A DNA stretch of 60,542 nt, from the NCBI GenBank assembly GCA_012519655.1, contig JAAYPS010000042.1:1-60542 (forward strand), written 5' to 3'. How positions within the stretch are numbered: position 1 is the stretch's first letter; each line of letters opens with the position of its first letter. Of the stretch, positions 29,232 through 38,452 are shown in pieces. This stretch comes from Clostridiaceae bacterium. GTDB lineage: Bacteria > Bacillota > Clostridia > DSM-8532. The notes under the pieces were generated by a model that saw nothing but the letters and a program-made list of their open reading frames with translations, was not told the DNA's origin and searched no databases. The translations under genes were made by a program, and so were the position numbers.

Positions 29232-30527
29232 ATGGCTAATAACATGGTAGCATCTTTAAGAAATTCATGGAAGATTCCTGATCTTCGTAAGAAGATGCTA
29301 ATGACGCTATTGATGCTGTTAATATTCCGGCTTGGTACACATATTCCGGTTCCCGGATTAAGTGCGGCGGCGTTAGCAGAGCTAGCTCACGGAGGTAATT
29401 CTCTGTTTGGATATTTAAATATTATATCTGGTGGTGCTTTTAGTAATGCGAGTATATTTGCAATGTCAATATCTCCATATATTACAGCATCAATTATCAT
29501 TCAGTTATTAACCATCGCCATACCAAAGCTTGAGCAGCTCTCAAAAGAAGGTGAAGAAGGGCAAAAGAAAATAGCACAATGGACAAGATACGGTGCGGTT
29601 ATACTTGGATTCGTACAGGCTACCGCAATGTATTTTAGTATCCGTGGCGCAGTTATTAACAGAGGTGTGTTGTCATATCTCACCATAGTAATAACTTTTA
29701 CCGCAGGCACTGCATTTTTAATGTGGCTTGGTGAGCAAATTACTGAATATGGTATTGGAAATGGAATCTCTCTAATCATCTTCACTGGAATTGTTAGTAG
29801 AGGTCCTATGACTGTTAACATACTAATTCAGTATCTCAGAGCAGGAATGCTTGGAGAAGGGATTATAGGGTATATCGTACTTGCCCTTATTGTTTTAATT
29901 ATGCTTGCAATGATTGCTTTGGTTGTATATGTACAAGAAGCCGAAAGAAGAATTCCTGTTCAATACGCAAAGAGAGTAGTTGGACGGAAAATGTATGGAG
30001 GCCAAAGTACACATATACCCATCAAGGTTAATTCTGCAGGTGTTATGCCAATTATCTTCGCAATGTCAATAGCGACATTCCCACCTACAATCATTAACAT
30101 GATTTGGGGAGGAAGAGAAACTGGTAAGTTTTTAACTTATTTAAAAGATATGAATGAAAAGCCTTGGTTTACTATTGTATATGCTCTGCTAGTTATGTTT
30201 TTTACTTTCTTCTATACCATGATTGCATTCAACCCAGTTGAACTTGCAAACAATATTAAGAAGAATGGCGGTTTTGTCCCAGGTATAAGACCAGGAAAAC
30301 CTACAGCAGAATTTATCACCAAAGTAGTTAACCGAGTGACTTGGTTCGGTGCATTTTTCCTCGCATTGGTTACTGTACTTCCAAGCTTGTTACAGATGTT
30401 TACCAAAATCTCGAATATATGGTTAGGTGGAACGTCACTGTTGATAATGGTTAATGTGGCTTTGGAAACGGTAAAACAAATAGAATCACAATTGACAATG
30501 CGACATTATAAAGGATTTTTAGACTAG
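29232..30527 (+). CDS. secY: Protein translocase subunit SecY
   Basis: Ten-helix channel protein of the Sec translocon in the cytoplasmic membrane. The ATG at 29232 (MANNMVASLRNSWKIPDLRK) follows GAGGTGG and gives 431 residues, the normal size. FRLGTHIPVPG, the plug region and the C5 loop segment RPGKPTAEF are visible. An open frame extends upstream into rplO but has no suitable ribosome site. Confidence 0.97.
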   Translation: MANNMVASLRNSWKIPDLRKKMLMTLLMLLIFRLGTHIPVPGLSAAALAELAHGGNSLFGYLNIISGGAFSNASIFAMSISPYITASIIIQLLTIAIPKLEQLSKEGEEGQKKIAQWTRYGAVILGFVQATAMYFSIRGAVINRGVLSYLTIVITFTAGTAFLMWLGEQITEYGIGNGISLIIFTGIVSRGPMTVNILIQYLRAGMLGEGIIGYIVLALIVLIMLAMIALVVYVQEAERRIPVQYAKRVVGRKMYGGQSTHIPIKVNSAGVMPIIFAMSIATFPPTIINMIWGGRETGKFLTYLKDMNEKPWFTIVYALLVMFFTFFYTMIAFNPVELANNIKKNGGFVPGIRPGKPTAEFITKVVNRVTWFGAFFLALVTVLPSLLQMFTKISNIWLGGTSLLIMVNVALETVKQIESQLTMRHYKGFLD

Positions 30528-30535
30528 ATTTTCTT

Positions 30536-30567
30536 GTGAGAAGTGAGAAGTTTTTCTCACCTCTCAC
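30536..30567 (+). other. Hairpin between secY and adk
   Basis: GTGAGAAGTGAGAA pairs with TTCTCACCTCTCAC (14 positions, one mismatch) around a very short loop. There is no T run, so it is not a normal terminator; it may be a processing or stability site. Confidence 0.5.
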
Positions 30568-30598
30568 CATACAAAAGGGTTAGAAGGTGTAGTTTTTA

Positions 30599-31258
30599 AT
30601 GAGGCTAATAATAATAGGCGCTCCTGGTGCGGGTAAGGGTACACAGGCAGTTAATCTTTCTGAAAGACTTAATGTGCCCCATATTTCAACCGGTGACATT
30701 TTTAGGGAAATCATAGAAGCAGGAACGCATCTAGGAATAGAGGCGAAAAGTTACATTGAAAAGGGGTTATTGGTGCCAGATGAGCTGACAATCAGCATAG
30801 TAAAGGATAGAATAGCAAAAGATGATTGCAAAGAAGGCTTCTTATTGGATGGATTTCCACGCACAATACCTCAAGCAGAACAATTTGATGAATTTTTAGA
30901 TAATAATGATATTAAATTGGATGCAGTTATTAATCTTGAAGTACTTGACGATGTAATAGTTAAAAGAATGGAAGGTCGGAGAGTGTGTAAAGTTTGTGGT
31001 AGGAGTTATCACATTTACTCAAATCCACCGAAAGCTAATGGGGTATGTGATTTTTGTGGTAAGCAGTTAGTTATTAGAGACGATGATAAAAAAGAGACAG
31101 TATTAGAACGACTTAAGACTTACTACGAAAAAACAACACCATTGATAGATTATTACGAGAAAAAGAAGTTACTGCTCCACTTTGATGGTACGAAGGCAAT
31201 TTCAGAAACCACCGAAGAAATAATGGAGAGATTATTAAAGAAGCAGGTAGTTTCATGA
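30599..31258 (+). CDS. adk: Adenylate kinase
   Basis: Interconverts AMP, ATP and ADP. P-loop GAPGAGKGT near 7-15, and FLLDGFPRT for AMP binding. The LID carries a four-Cys zinc site (Cys130, Cys133, Cys150, Cys153), typical of Gram-positive forms. 219 residues. It overlaps map by 4 bases. Confidence 0.97.
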   Translation: MRLIIIGAPGAGKGTQAVNLSERLNVPHISTGDIFREIIEAGTHLGIEAKSYIEKGLLVPDELTISIVKDRIAKDDCKEGFLLDGFPRTIPQAEQFDEFLDNNDIKLDAVINLEVLDDVIVKRMEGRRVCKVCGRSYHIYSNPPKANGVCDFCGKQLVIRDDDKKETVLERLKTYYEKTTPLIDYYEKKKLLLHFDGTKAISETTEEIMERLLKKQVVS

Positions 31259-32022
31259 TAACAATAAAATCCGAACGTGAGCTTGATTTAATGCGTAAAG
31301 CAGGCTATATAGTAATGATGGCTCTAAATAAAATAGAAGAACTAGTAGCACCGGGTGTTACAACAATGGATCTTGACAAAGCGGCGGAGGAAGTCATTCG
31401 AAAAGCCAATGCAATTCCTTCTTTTAAAGGTGTACCATGTGCATATGGTGGAATAGATTTTCCGGGCAGTATATGCGCGTCTGTGAATCATGAAGTTATT
31501 CATGGCATACCAAATGATAAACCTTTGAAAGAAGGAGATATCATTAGTATAGATGTGGGTGCACTATATGAAGGATACCATGGAGATGCTGCAAGAACCT
31601 TTGAGGTGGGTAAAGTATCGCAGGAGGCTCATAGACTTGTGACAGTTACCCGTGAAAGCTTCTTCAAAGGGATTGAGATGGCAAGAGAGGGCATGCGAAT
31701 TCGTGATATATCAAGGGCAATTCAAGACCATGTCGAAAAAAATGGATATTCTATAGTTAGGGATTTTGTAGGTCATGGAATTGGGTCACAAATGCATGAG
31801 GAACCTCAAATACCTAATTATGTTACAAGCCAAAGAGGCCCGAGGCTGCAAAGAGGTATGACGCTGGCAATTGAACCAATGGTAAATGAGGGTCACTGGA
31901 TGGTGGATGTATTAAGTAGTGACAAATGGACTGTTGTTACAAGGGACAAGAAATTGTCTGCACATTATGAAAACACAATTGTTGTTACCGGAAATGAACC
32001 GGAAATACTAACTGAGAAATAG
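31255..32022 (+). CDS. map: Methionine aminopeptidase, type I
   Basis: Removes the N-terminal Met from new proteins. 255 residues of the pita-bread fold. Metal-ligand segments are visible: DVGALYEGYHGDAARTF, the VGHGIGSQMHEEPQIPNY histidine region, and TLAIEPMVNEG. The adk-map overlap (ATGA) implies coupling. Confidence 0.97.
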   Translation: MITIKSERELDLMRKAGYIVMMALNKIEELVAPGVTTMDLDKAAEEVIRKANAIPSFKGVPCAYGGIDFPGSICASVNHEVIHGIPNDKPLKEGDIISIDVGALYEGYHGDAARTFEVGKVSQEAHRLVTVTRESFFKGIEMAREGMRIRDISRAIQDHVEKNGYSIVRDFVGHGIGSQMHEEPQIPNYVTSQRGPRLQRGMTLAIEPMVNEGHWMVDVLSSDKWTVVTRDKKLSAHYENTIVVTGNEPEILTEK

Positions 32023-32097
32023 AAATTTTATTAATAACTTGAAAAATAGCTTAACATACTTTAAAATAGAGTAGTTACGCCTCAAAGGATGATTTTG

Positions 32098-32373
32098 ATG
32101 GAATGGTCGAATCCTGTAATTGGTAGATTTGTTTACTCGAGAGCAGGTAGAGATAAAGGAAGGCTATTTATTGTTGTTAGAATAATAGATGAGAATTTTG
32201 TAGCGGTTGCCGATGGAGATTTACGAACCATCGAAAGACCGAAAAAGAAAAGAATTAAACACTTAAAGTATACTGATGTAGTGTCAGATGATATTTTACA
32301 AAAACTAAAGAACGGTAAACAGCCGTTGGACAGTGATATTAGGAAAGCAATTAGTGAAGTGAGAGATATATAA
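32098..32373 (+). CDS. KOW-domain RNA-binding protein (L14e-like)
   Basis: A 91-residue basic protein found between map and infA in many Firmicutes. The KOW-like N-terminus includes GRFVYSRAGRDKGRLFIVV, followed by a Lys/Arg stretch PKKKRIKHLKY. The ATG at 32098 is 8 bases after AAAGGA; an in-frame ATG at 32089 overlaps that site. It probably binds rRNA or the ribosome; the exact role is unknown. Confidence 0.88.
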   Translation: MEWSNPVIGRFVYSRAGRDKGRLFIVVRIIDENFVAVADGDLRTIERPKKKRIKHLKYTDVVSDDILQKLKNGKQPLDSDIRKAISEVRDI

Positions 32374-32458
32374 TATTGTTCGCATACCGCTAGAGGCGGA
32401 TGATGTGTTTAAATGCAATTAAACAGAGGTAAGGGTATAATTATAAGGAGGGTTCAGT

Positions 32459-32680
32459 TTGTCAAAAGAAGATGTAATCGAAGTTGAAGGGAAAGTAGTC
32501 GAAGCGATGCCCAATGCGATGTTTCGGGTGGAACTTGAAAATGGACATAAAATACTTGCCCATATTTCCGGAAAACTTAGAATGCATTATATAAGGATAT
32601 TACCTGGAGATAAGGTCACAGTGGAAATGTCTCCCTACGATCTTACTCGAGGTCGTATAACATGGAGAGGGAAAAAGTAA
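32459..32680 (+). CDS. infA: Translation initiation factor IF-1
   Basis: OB-fold initiation factor that blocks the A site. TTG start, after AAGGAGGG; 73 residues. [20 protein letters not shown] and [10 protein letters not shown]-like segments are present. Confidence 0.97.
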   Translation: MSKEDVIEVEGKVVEAMPNAMFRVELENGHKILAHISGKLRMHYIRILPGDKVTVEMSPYDLTRGRITWRGKK

Positions 32681-32714
32681 AGAAACTTTAGCATTAAAGA
32701 CGGGAGGGTCGGAA

Positions 32715-32828
32715 ATGAAAGTAAAACCTTCAGTAAAGAAAATATGTGAAAAATGTAAAGTAATACGTAGAAAAGGCAGAGTAATGGTAATCTGCGAGAA
32801 CCCAAGGCATAAACAGCGTCAGGGCTAA
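32715..32828 (+). CDS. rpmJ: 50S ribosomal protein L36
   Basis: A 37-residue gene after inf[21 protein letters not shown] is followed by a Cys-Glu-Asn-Pro-Arg-His segment. The zinc ligands Cys11, Cys14, Cys27 and His32 are all present. GGGAGGG lies before the ATG. Confidence 0.97.
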   Translation: MKVKPSVKKICEKCKVIRRKGRVMVICENPRHKQRQG

Positions 32829-33143
32829 TTACCTTGCTGTTATGTTTAGATGATATTAGACATGTATGGTTCCGGTACAGAACAACTTGGAATTTGATCA
32901 TTTCTGGGTTCAATCATGTATGGTCTGATAATTCCGGAGCCGAGGGAAAATTGAGGTTTGATGAGCGCGGCTGAAACAAAGATATATTTGTTGCTCTAGA
33001 ACCTTTGATATAGAGTATTGTAAAGAATGCTTATTAAGAATCTAGTGATATAATCACTGATGTTGTGCAAGATTAAATTGCAAAAATGAAGAAAATAATT
33101 AATCGGTACTAAAAAAATGTGATTAATTCGGAGGTGTAAGACA
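32829..33143. other. Unusually long gap between rpmJ and rpsM
   Basis: No gene is visible in these 315 bases, in a place where the genes are normally close. CATGTATGGT occurs twice (about 32859 and 32915), and GGTTCCGG can pair with CCGGAGCC (one G-U) further on. A structured leader for the alpha operon is possible. I see no clear promoter. Confidence 0.5.
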
Positions 33144-33512
33144 TTGGCTCGTATTGCAGGTGTTGATCTGCCCAGAGAAAAAAGAGTTGAAATAGGGTTG
33201 ACTTATATATTTGGTATAGGCAGATCCCGTTCAAAACAAATATTAGAAAAAACAGGTGTTAATCCAGACACTCGTATAAGAGATTTAACTGATGACGAAA
33301 TCAATAAATTAAGAGAAGCCATCGACAAAGAGTATATGGTTGAAGGAGATCTAAGAAGAAATGTTGCCCTTAATATCAAGAGATTGACGGATATAGGGTG
33401 TTATCGTGGAAGAAGACACAGGATTGGATTGCCTGTGCGTGGTCAAAGAACAAAAACCAACGCAAGAACAAGAAAAGGCCCGAAACGTACAGTGGCCAAC
33501 AAGAAGAAATAA
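33144..33512 (+). CDS. rpsM: 30S ribosomal protein S13
   Basis: Head protein contacting P-site tRNA and the 50S subunit, 122 residues. TTG start 11 bases after [26 protein letters not shown] and the basic tail [18 protein letters not shown] are typical. Confidence 0.97.
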   Translation: MARIAGVDLPREKRVEIGLTYIFGIGRSRSKQILEKTGVNPDTRIRDLTDDEINKLREAIDKEYMVEGDLRRNVALNIKRLTDIGCYRGRRHRIGLPVRGQRTKTNARTRKGPKRTVANKKK

Positions 33513-33530
33513 TAGGAGGTTGGTAGTTAA

Positions 33531-33926
33531 ATGGCAGCTAAAGTTGTTCGTAGAACAAGAAAAAGAAGAGAAAAGAAGAATATTGAACGCGGAAGTGCGC
33601 ATATTCATTCATCCTTTAACAATACAATTGTAACAATTTCTGATGTGCAAGGTAACGCAGTTTCCTGGGCAAGTGCAGGTCAATTGGGCTTTAGAGGCTC
33701 AAAAAAGAGCACACCATTTGCAGCTCAGCAGGCAGCTGAAACAGCAGCAAAAGCAGCTATGGAACATGGAATGAAAACAGTTTCTGTTTATGTTAAGGGT
33801 CCAGGTTCAGGGCGTGAAGCGGCAATACGTGCGTTACAGGCTGCAGGACTTGAGGTTAACATGATTAAGGATGTTACTCCTATTCCTCATAATGGTTGCA
33901 GACCTCCTAAGAGAAGAAGGGTATAA
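33531..33926 (+). CDS. rpsK: 30S ribosomal protein S11
   Basis: Platform protein of the 30S subunit, 131 residues. [18 protein letters not shown] and the C-terminal [18 protein letters not shown] are typical. Confidence 0.98.
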   Translation: MAAKVVRRTRKRREKKNIERGSAHIHSSFNNTIVTISDVQGNAVSWASAGQLGFRGSKKSTPFAAQQAAETAAKAAMEHGMKTVSVYVKGPGSGREAAIRALQAAGLEVNMIKDVTPIPHNGCRPPKRRRV

Positions 33927-33940
33927 ACTTATTTGTTTAG

Positions 33941-33975
33941 TTCTATTTCCTTAAGTTTTATCCAACGGAATAGAA
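33941..33975 (+). other. Hairpin in the rpsK-rpsD gap
   Basis: TTCTATTTCC pairs with GGAATAGAA (one bulge) within the 187-bp gap before rpsD. In Bacillus S4 represses its own mRNA through a leader structure; this gap may hold an equivalent, which is an inference. Confidence 0.4.
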
Positions 33976-34113
33976 ATGACATATATTGGCGATAATTTCA
34001 TAAGCGTATAACCCTTATATATTATTAGAATTATCAAGGAAAATATAATTGGATAAGTATTGAAAAATGGATTGAAAAATAATTTGCTTAAATAGTCGGA
34101 GGTGTAGAAACAA

Positions 34114-34740
34114 ATGGCTAGATATACGGGTGCATCTTGTAAACAATGCCGACGGGAAGGTCAGAAACTTTTCCTTAAAGGTGAAAGATGCTATTCTAAT
34201 AAATGCTCTGTTGATAAAAGACCTTATGCGCCAGGTATGCATAGGCAACAAAGAAAAAAATTATCGGAATATGGTGTCCAGCTTCGTGAAAAACAGAAGG
34301 CTAAACGTTTTTATGGGGTGCTGGAAAGCCAGTTTAGAAAATATTATGAGATGGCAATACGTAAAAAGGGAGTTACTGGTGAAATTTTGCTCCAATTACT
34401 AGAAAGCCGTCTTGATAACGTAACTCACAGAATGGGATTTGGAACATCCAGAGATGAATCACGTCAATTGGTTACCCATGGACATTTCTTGGTTAACGGA
34501 AAGCGTGTTAATATTCCTTCCTATCTGGTTAAAGCTGGAGACGTTATAGAGGTGTCTGAAAGAAGCAAAAAATCACCTCGTTTTAAAGAAATACTTGAGA
34601 TCACTGGAAGCAAGGTAGTACCGAAATGGCTTGAGGTTGATCAGGAGAATATGAAAGGTAGCGTAATCTCCTTACCTGATAGAGAAGACATAGACCTGCC
34701 AATTGAAGAACATCTTATTGTTGAGTTCTACTCGAAGTAA
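34114..34740 (+). CDS. rpsD: 30S ribosomal protein S4
   Basis: Primary 16S rRNA-binding and assembly protein, 208 residues. It is a zinc-type S4: Cys9, Cys12, Cys26 and Cys31 form the N-terminal site. The S4 RNA-binding domain ([31 protein letters not shown]) follows. Ribosome site CGGAGG. Confidence 0.97.
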   Translation: MARYTGASCKQCRREGQKLFLKGERCYSNKCSVDKRPYAPGMHRQQRKKLSEYGVQLREKQKAKRFYGVLESQFRKYYEMAIRKKGVTGEILLQLLESRLDNVTHRMGFGTSRDESRQLVTHGHFLVNGKRVNIPSYLVKAGDVIEVSERSKKSPRFKEILEITGSKVVPKWLEVDQENMKGSVISLPDREDIDLPIEEHLIVEFYSK

Positions 34741-34813
34741 CCGGCATAATCTCATACTATATGCAACTGAATTTATGTTTAAGTTCAAAAAAAGTGACAG
34801 GGAGGGTCTTTGA

Positions 34814-35764
34814 ATGATAGAAATCGAAAAGCCAAGAATTGAATGTGTTGAAATGGCCGAAGACTTCACCTATGGGAAGTTTGTAGTTGAGCCTCTTGAG
34901 AGGGGTTATGGTATTACTTTGGGTAATTCCCTGAGGCGTGTATTACTTTCTTCACTTCCAGGGGCTGCAGTTAATTCAATAAAAATTGACGGAGTACTAC
35001 ATGAGTTTTCAACCATACCCGGAGTTGTTGAGGATGTAACCGAGATTATTCTGAACATAAAAGAAATTGCTCTAAAGGTTCATTCCGAAGGACAAAAGGT
35101 TATTTATATTGACTATGAAGGTGATGGAGAAATAAAAGCAGGGGACATTAAGTCCGACGCAGATGTTGAAGTATTAAATCCAGATCTTCATATAGCAACG
35201 ATTAGTGGAAATAACCGTTTATACATGGAGTTGATGGTTGATAGCGGTCGTGGATATGTCTCCGCTGATAGGAATAAGCAAGCTAACCAACCCATAGGTA
35301 TCATTCCTATTGATTCAATTTATACACCGGTTAAAAAAGTAAACTACGTTGTAGAGGATACTCGTGTAGGACAGGTAACTGACTTTGACAAATTAACCAT
35401 AGAAGTATGGACAAACGGAAGCATTCAACCAGACGAAGCAATTAGTCTTGGAGCAAAGGTCTTAAGTGAACACTTAAGCTTGTTTGTTGATTTAACCGAT
35501 CGTGCAAAAGATGCCGAAATTATGGTTGAAAAAGAAGAGACTAAAAAAGAGAAAGTACTTGAGATGACAATAGAAGAGTTGGATCTCTCGGTACGTTCAT
35601 ACAATTGTCTAAAGAGAGCATCAATCAATACGGTTGAAGAGCTTATTAACAAGACTGAAGAAGACATGATGAAAGTAAGAAACCTTGGGCGCAAGTCACT
35701 TGAAGAGGTTAACCAAAAACTTGCTGCTTTGGGATTGTCTTTAGCTTCTTCTGAAGATGCATAA
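34814..35764 (+). CDS. rpoA: RNA polymerase subunit alpha
   Basis: 316 residues. The N-terminal dimerisation domain ([26 protein letters not shown]) and the C-terminal domain ([23 protein letters not shown]) for UP-element and activator contacts are both complete. AGGGAGG precedes the start. Confidence 0.98.
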   Translation: MIEIEKPRIECVEMAEDFTYGKFVVEPLERGYGITLGNSLRRVLLSSLPGAAVNSIKIDGVLHEFSTIPGVVEDVTEIILNIKEIALKVHSEGQKVIYIDYEGDGEIKAGDIKSDADVEVLNPDLHIATISGNNRLYMELMVDSGRGYVSADRNKQANQPIGIIPIDSIYTPVKKVNYVVEDTRVGQVTDFDKLTIEVWTNGSIQPDEAISLGAKVLSEHLSLFVDLTDRAKDAEIMVEKEETKKEKVLEMTIEELDLSVRSYNCLKRASINTVEELINKTEEDMMKVRNLGRKSLEEVNQKLAALGLSLASSEDA

Positions 35765-35791
35765 CAAGATTCGATAAGGAGGGAAACCAAA

Positions 35792-36328
35792 ATGCCTTGG
35801 CAAAGAAAACTGGGAAGACCAACCGATCAGAGAAAGGCTATGCTGAGAGGTCTGGTAACTTCACTGATTCAACATGAAAGAATAGAGACGACCGAAACAA
35901 GGGCAAAAGAAATAGTGCCCATTGCAGATAAGTTAATATCACTTGCTGTAAAGGAATGCGATAATTTTACCACAAAGCAGGTAAAAGTAAGTGCTCCTGT
36001 GTTAGACAGTAAGGGTAGAAAAATGACCGTTTCAAAGAAATCAAAAAATGACAGAAGTTATGACGTTGTTGAAAGGGAAGAGAAGACGGAAATGAAGCCC
36101 GTCGATGCTCCTTCAAGACTTCATGCAAGAAGAATTATGATTTCATGGCTTTACAAAGTAAAGGATGAAAATGGTAAGAATATAAATCTTGCAAATAAGT
36201 TAATGGACGAAATTGGTCCCCGATACAAAGGAATGAACAAGACAAGCGGATTTACAAGAATGTATAAGATTGGTCCCCGAAGGGGCGACGCAGCAAATAT
36301 GGTCATATTGGAACTGATTAAAGAATAA
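35792..36328 (+). CDS. rplQ: 50S ribosomal protein L17 with internal insertion
   Basis: Tunnel-exit-side ribosomal protein. At 178 residues it is about 55-60 longer than the usual 113-120. The N-terminal core ([20 protein letters not shown]) and the C-terminal core ([19 protein letters not shown]) are intact. Between them, at about 54-108, lies a highly charged insertion ([20 protein letters not shown]) before LHARR. The open frame is continuous. Confidence 0.95.
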   Translation: MPWQRKLGRPTDQRKAMLRGLVTSLIQHERIETTETRAKEIVPIADKLISLAVKECDNFTTKQVKVSAPVLDSKGRKMTVSKKSKNDRSYDVVEREEKTEMKPVDAPSRLHARRIMISWLYKVKDENGKNINLANKLMDEIGPRYKGMNKTSGFTRMYKIGPRRGDAANMVILELIKE

Positions 36329-36333
36329 GTTAA

Positions 36334-36370
36334 AGGGGAGAGCGGAGAGATTCGTTCTCCTTCGTTTTAG
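36334..36370 (+). terminator. Weak terminator-like stem after rplQ
   Basis: GGAGA and TCTCC arms around ATTCG, followed by TTCGTTTT. The stem is short; call is uncertain. Confidence 0.3.
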
Positions 36371-36479
36371 AACAGCTAGTCTATTTTGCCTTAAGTCCTC
36401 TACACAAAGTGTCAAAGTGTAGCTTTAGTCCTTTGAGTGGTGGTTATCTACATTATTTGTACTTATGGAGTTATAACTA

Positions 36480-38222
36480 ATGAACGCAATTGTAGTAAAA
36501 GACGTAAAATATGAATATATAAACAGAGAGAGCCAGAAACCTTCTAGGGCATTGAACGATATATCATTTTTTGTTGAAGAAGGTGAGTTTGTTGCCATTG
36601 TTGGCAGAAATGGATCAGGAAAATCAACACTAGCCAGACATTTAAACGGTTTGTTACTTCCCACTGAAGGTACTGTATGCATTTTTGACAAATACACTAA
36701 TGCAGATGATTTGATTTGGGAAATACGAAGTCAGCTTGGTATGGTTTTTCAAAATCCAGACAACCAGATTGTGGCGACAACTGTTGAAGAGGATGTGGCT
36801 TTTGGACCTGAAAATCTTGGTATCGAACCTAAAGATATACGTAGGAGAATTGATGAATCACTTAAAAAAGTAAATATGGACAGATATCTCAATCATTCAC
36901 CGTATATGCTTTCGGGTGGACAAAAGCAAAGAGTTGCAATAGCAGGTGTGCTGGCCATGGAGCCTAAATGCCTTGTGCTAGATGAAGCTACCTCCATGCT
37001 TGATCCCATGGGTAGAAATGATGTAATGAAGATACTTAAGAAATTGAATATCAATGATAATATCACCATAGTGCTGATAACGCACCATATGGATGAAGCG
37101 GCTCAAGCTCAAAGAGTTGTATTAATTGACGAGGGTAAGCTTGTTTTAGAAGGTAGCCCCAGAACTGTTTTTGCGCAAACTGAAATATTAAGGAATGCTG
37201 GTATGGATATACCACAAGTTTCATCTCTTTATGTCAGAGCAGTTGAAGAGGGTATTATCCTAAAAAGCAAAATGCCTGTTGTGCTTGACGAAGCAGAAAA
37301 AGTGTTCTCTGGGTATAACTTTTTGGCTAAGGGGCACACAACCCCACCTGAACTTGATACGAGTACAGTAGAAAAAAAGAAAGTTATAGAAATTAACAAT
37401 TTGTCATACATATATATGCCCGATGCTCCCCTTGAAAAACAGGCACTTATTGATGTATCTCTAGATGTATATAGGGGTGAAATTCTTGGGATTATCGGAC
37501 ACACTGGTTCTGGCAAATCAACATTAATCCAGCACCTAAATGGTCTTTTAACGCCGACTTCGGGAAGTGTAAACATATTGGGAGTTGTTCCAAAAGGTAA
37601 GGCATTAAAAGAATTGAGAAAAAAAGTGGGACTTATATTCCAAAACCCAGAAGACCAATTGTTTGAAGAAACAGTGGAAAAGGATATTGCCTTTGGATTG
37701 AGGAAAATGGGTCTTTCGGATTCAGAGATTACAGAGCGGGTTACCGACGCAGCGTTAACTACTGGATTACCTCTTGATGTTCTCGATAAATCGCCCTTTG
37801 AATTATCAGGAGGGCAAAAACGAAGAGTTGCGATAGCAGGTGTTATTGCAATGGCACCGGAAATTTTAGTGTTGGATGAACCTACAGCAGGTCTTGATCC
37901 AGCAGGTAGTGCAGAAATATATCAGTTTTTATTAAAACTTAGAAAAGAAAGAAATACTACCATTATCATCGTTTCGCACACAATGGAGGATATAGCAAAT
38001 TTTTGTGATAAAGTAGCAGTAATGGACCATGGAAAATTGGTTTTGGTAGGAAAAACAAGAGAAGTGTTTAATAACAAAGACTTCCTATCTCAAATAGGTT
38101 TGGATGTACCGCAAATAACAGAGCTGTTTTATCGTTTAAATAAAAAAAATCCAAGTATAAGAAAAGATATACTAACGGTGGAAGAAGCAGTTAACGAATT
38201 AAGAAGAATAATGATAAATTGA
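36480..38222 (+). CDS. ecfA: Fused ECF transporter ATPase (EcfA1-EcfA2)
   Basis: Both ATP-binding subunits of an energy-coupling factor transporter for vitamins or metals, joined in one 580-residue chain. First half: Walker A GRNGSGKST at 42-50 and signature LSGGQKQRVAIAG at about 144. Second half: Walker A GHTGSGKST at 340-348 and signature LSGGQKRRVAIAG at about 442. A linker near 285-300 joins them. In most Firmicutes these are two adjacent genes between rplQ and ecfT; here the position is kept but the genes are fused. No S component lies nearby, so it serves substrate proteins encoded elsewhere. Confidence 0.95.
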   Translation: MNAIVVKDVKYEYINRESQKPSRALNDISFFVEEGEFVAIVGRNGSGKSTLARHLNGLLLPTEGTVCIFDKYTNADDLIWEIRSQLGMVFQNPDNQIVATTVEEDVAFGPENLGIEPKDIRRRIDESLKKVNMDRYLNHSPYMLSGGQKQRVAIAGVLAMEPKCLVLDEATSMLDPMGRNDVMKILKKLNINDNITIVLITHHMDEAAQAQRVVLIDEGKLVLEGSPRTVFAQTEILRNAGMDIPQVSSLYVRAVEEGIILKSKMPVVLDEAEKVFSGYNFLAKGHTTPPELDTSTVEKKKVIEINNLSYIYMPDAPLEKQALIDVSLDVYRGEILGIIGHTGSGKSTLIQHLNGLLTPTSGSVNILGVVPKGKALKELRKKVGLIFQNPEDQLFEETVEKDIAFGLRKMGLSDSEITERVTDAALTTGLPLDVLDKSPFELSGGQKRRVAIAGVIAMAPEILVLDEPTAGLDPAGSAEIYQFLLKLRKERNTTIIIVSHTMEDIANFCDKVAVMDHGKLVLVGKTREVFNNKDFLSQIGLDVPQITELFYRLNKKNPSIRKDILTVEEAVNELRRIMIN

Positions 38223-38261
38223 CAAGGCTAAGGGCTAAAATGTAAAATCAGGTTAAGGTAC

Positions 38262-38419
38262 GTTTAATGACTAATGTGCCTTATGAAACCGAAGAGACAG
38301 ACGCTGATAAAGTGGCCGATAGATATGTTTTACGACTAATGTGCTTATGAAACCAGATGATGAACACCACTTGTCATTTTAGGGCGTAAGTGCGTTTAAT
38401 GCTAATGGACTTATTAAAC
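38262..38419. repeat. Three degenerate dyad repeats before ecfT
   Basis: Copies at 38262-38289, 38327-38353 and 38394-38419, spaced 65 and 67 bp. The first two share ACTAATGTGC and TTATGAAAC; each copy has GTTT...AAAC ends, and the third has perfect arms GTTTAAT/ATTAAAC. No gene is present here. Confidence 0.6.
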
Positions 38420-38452
38420 ACTACTCATATGATTTCAGAGGAATAAATAGAT

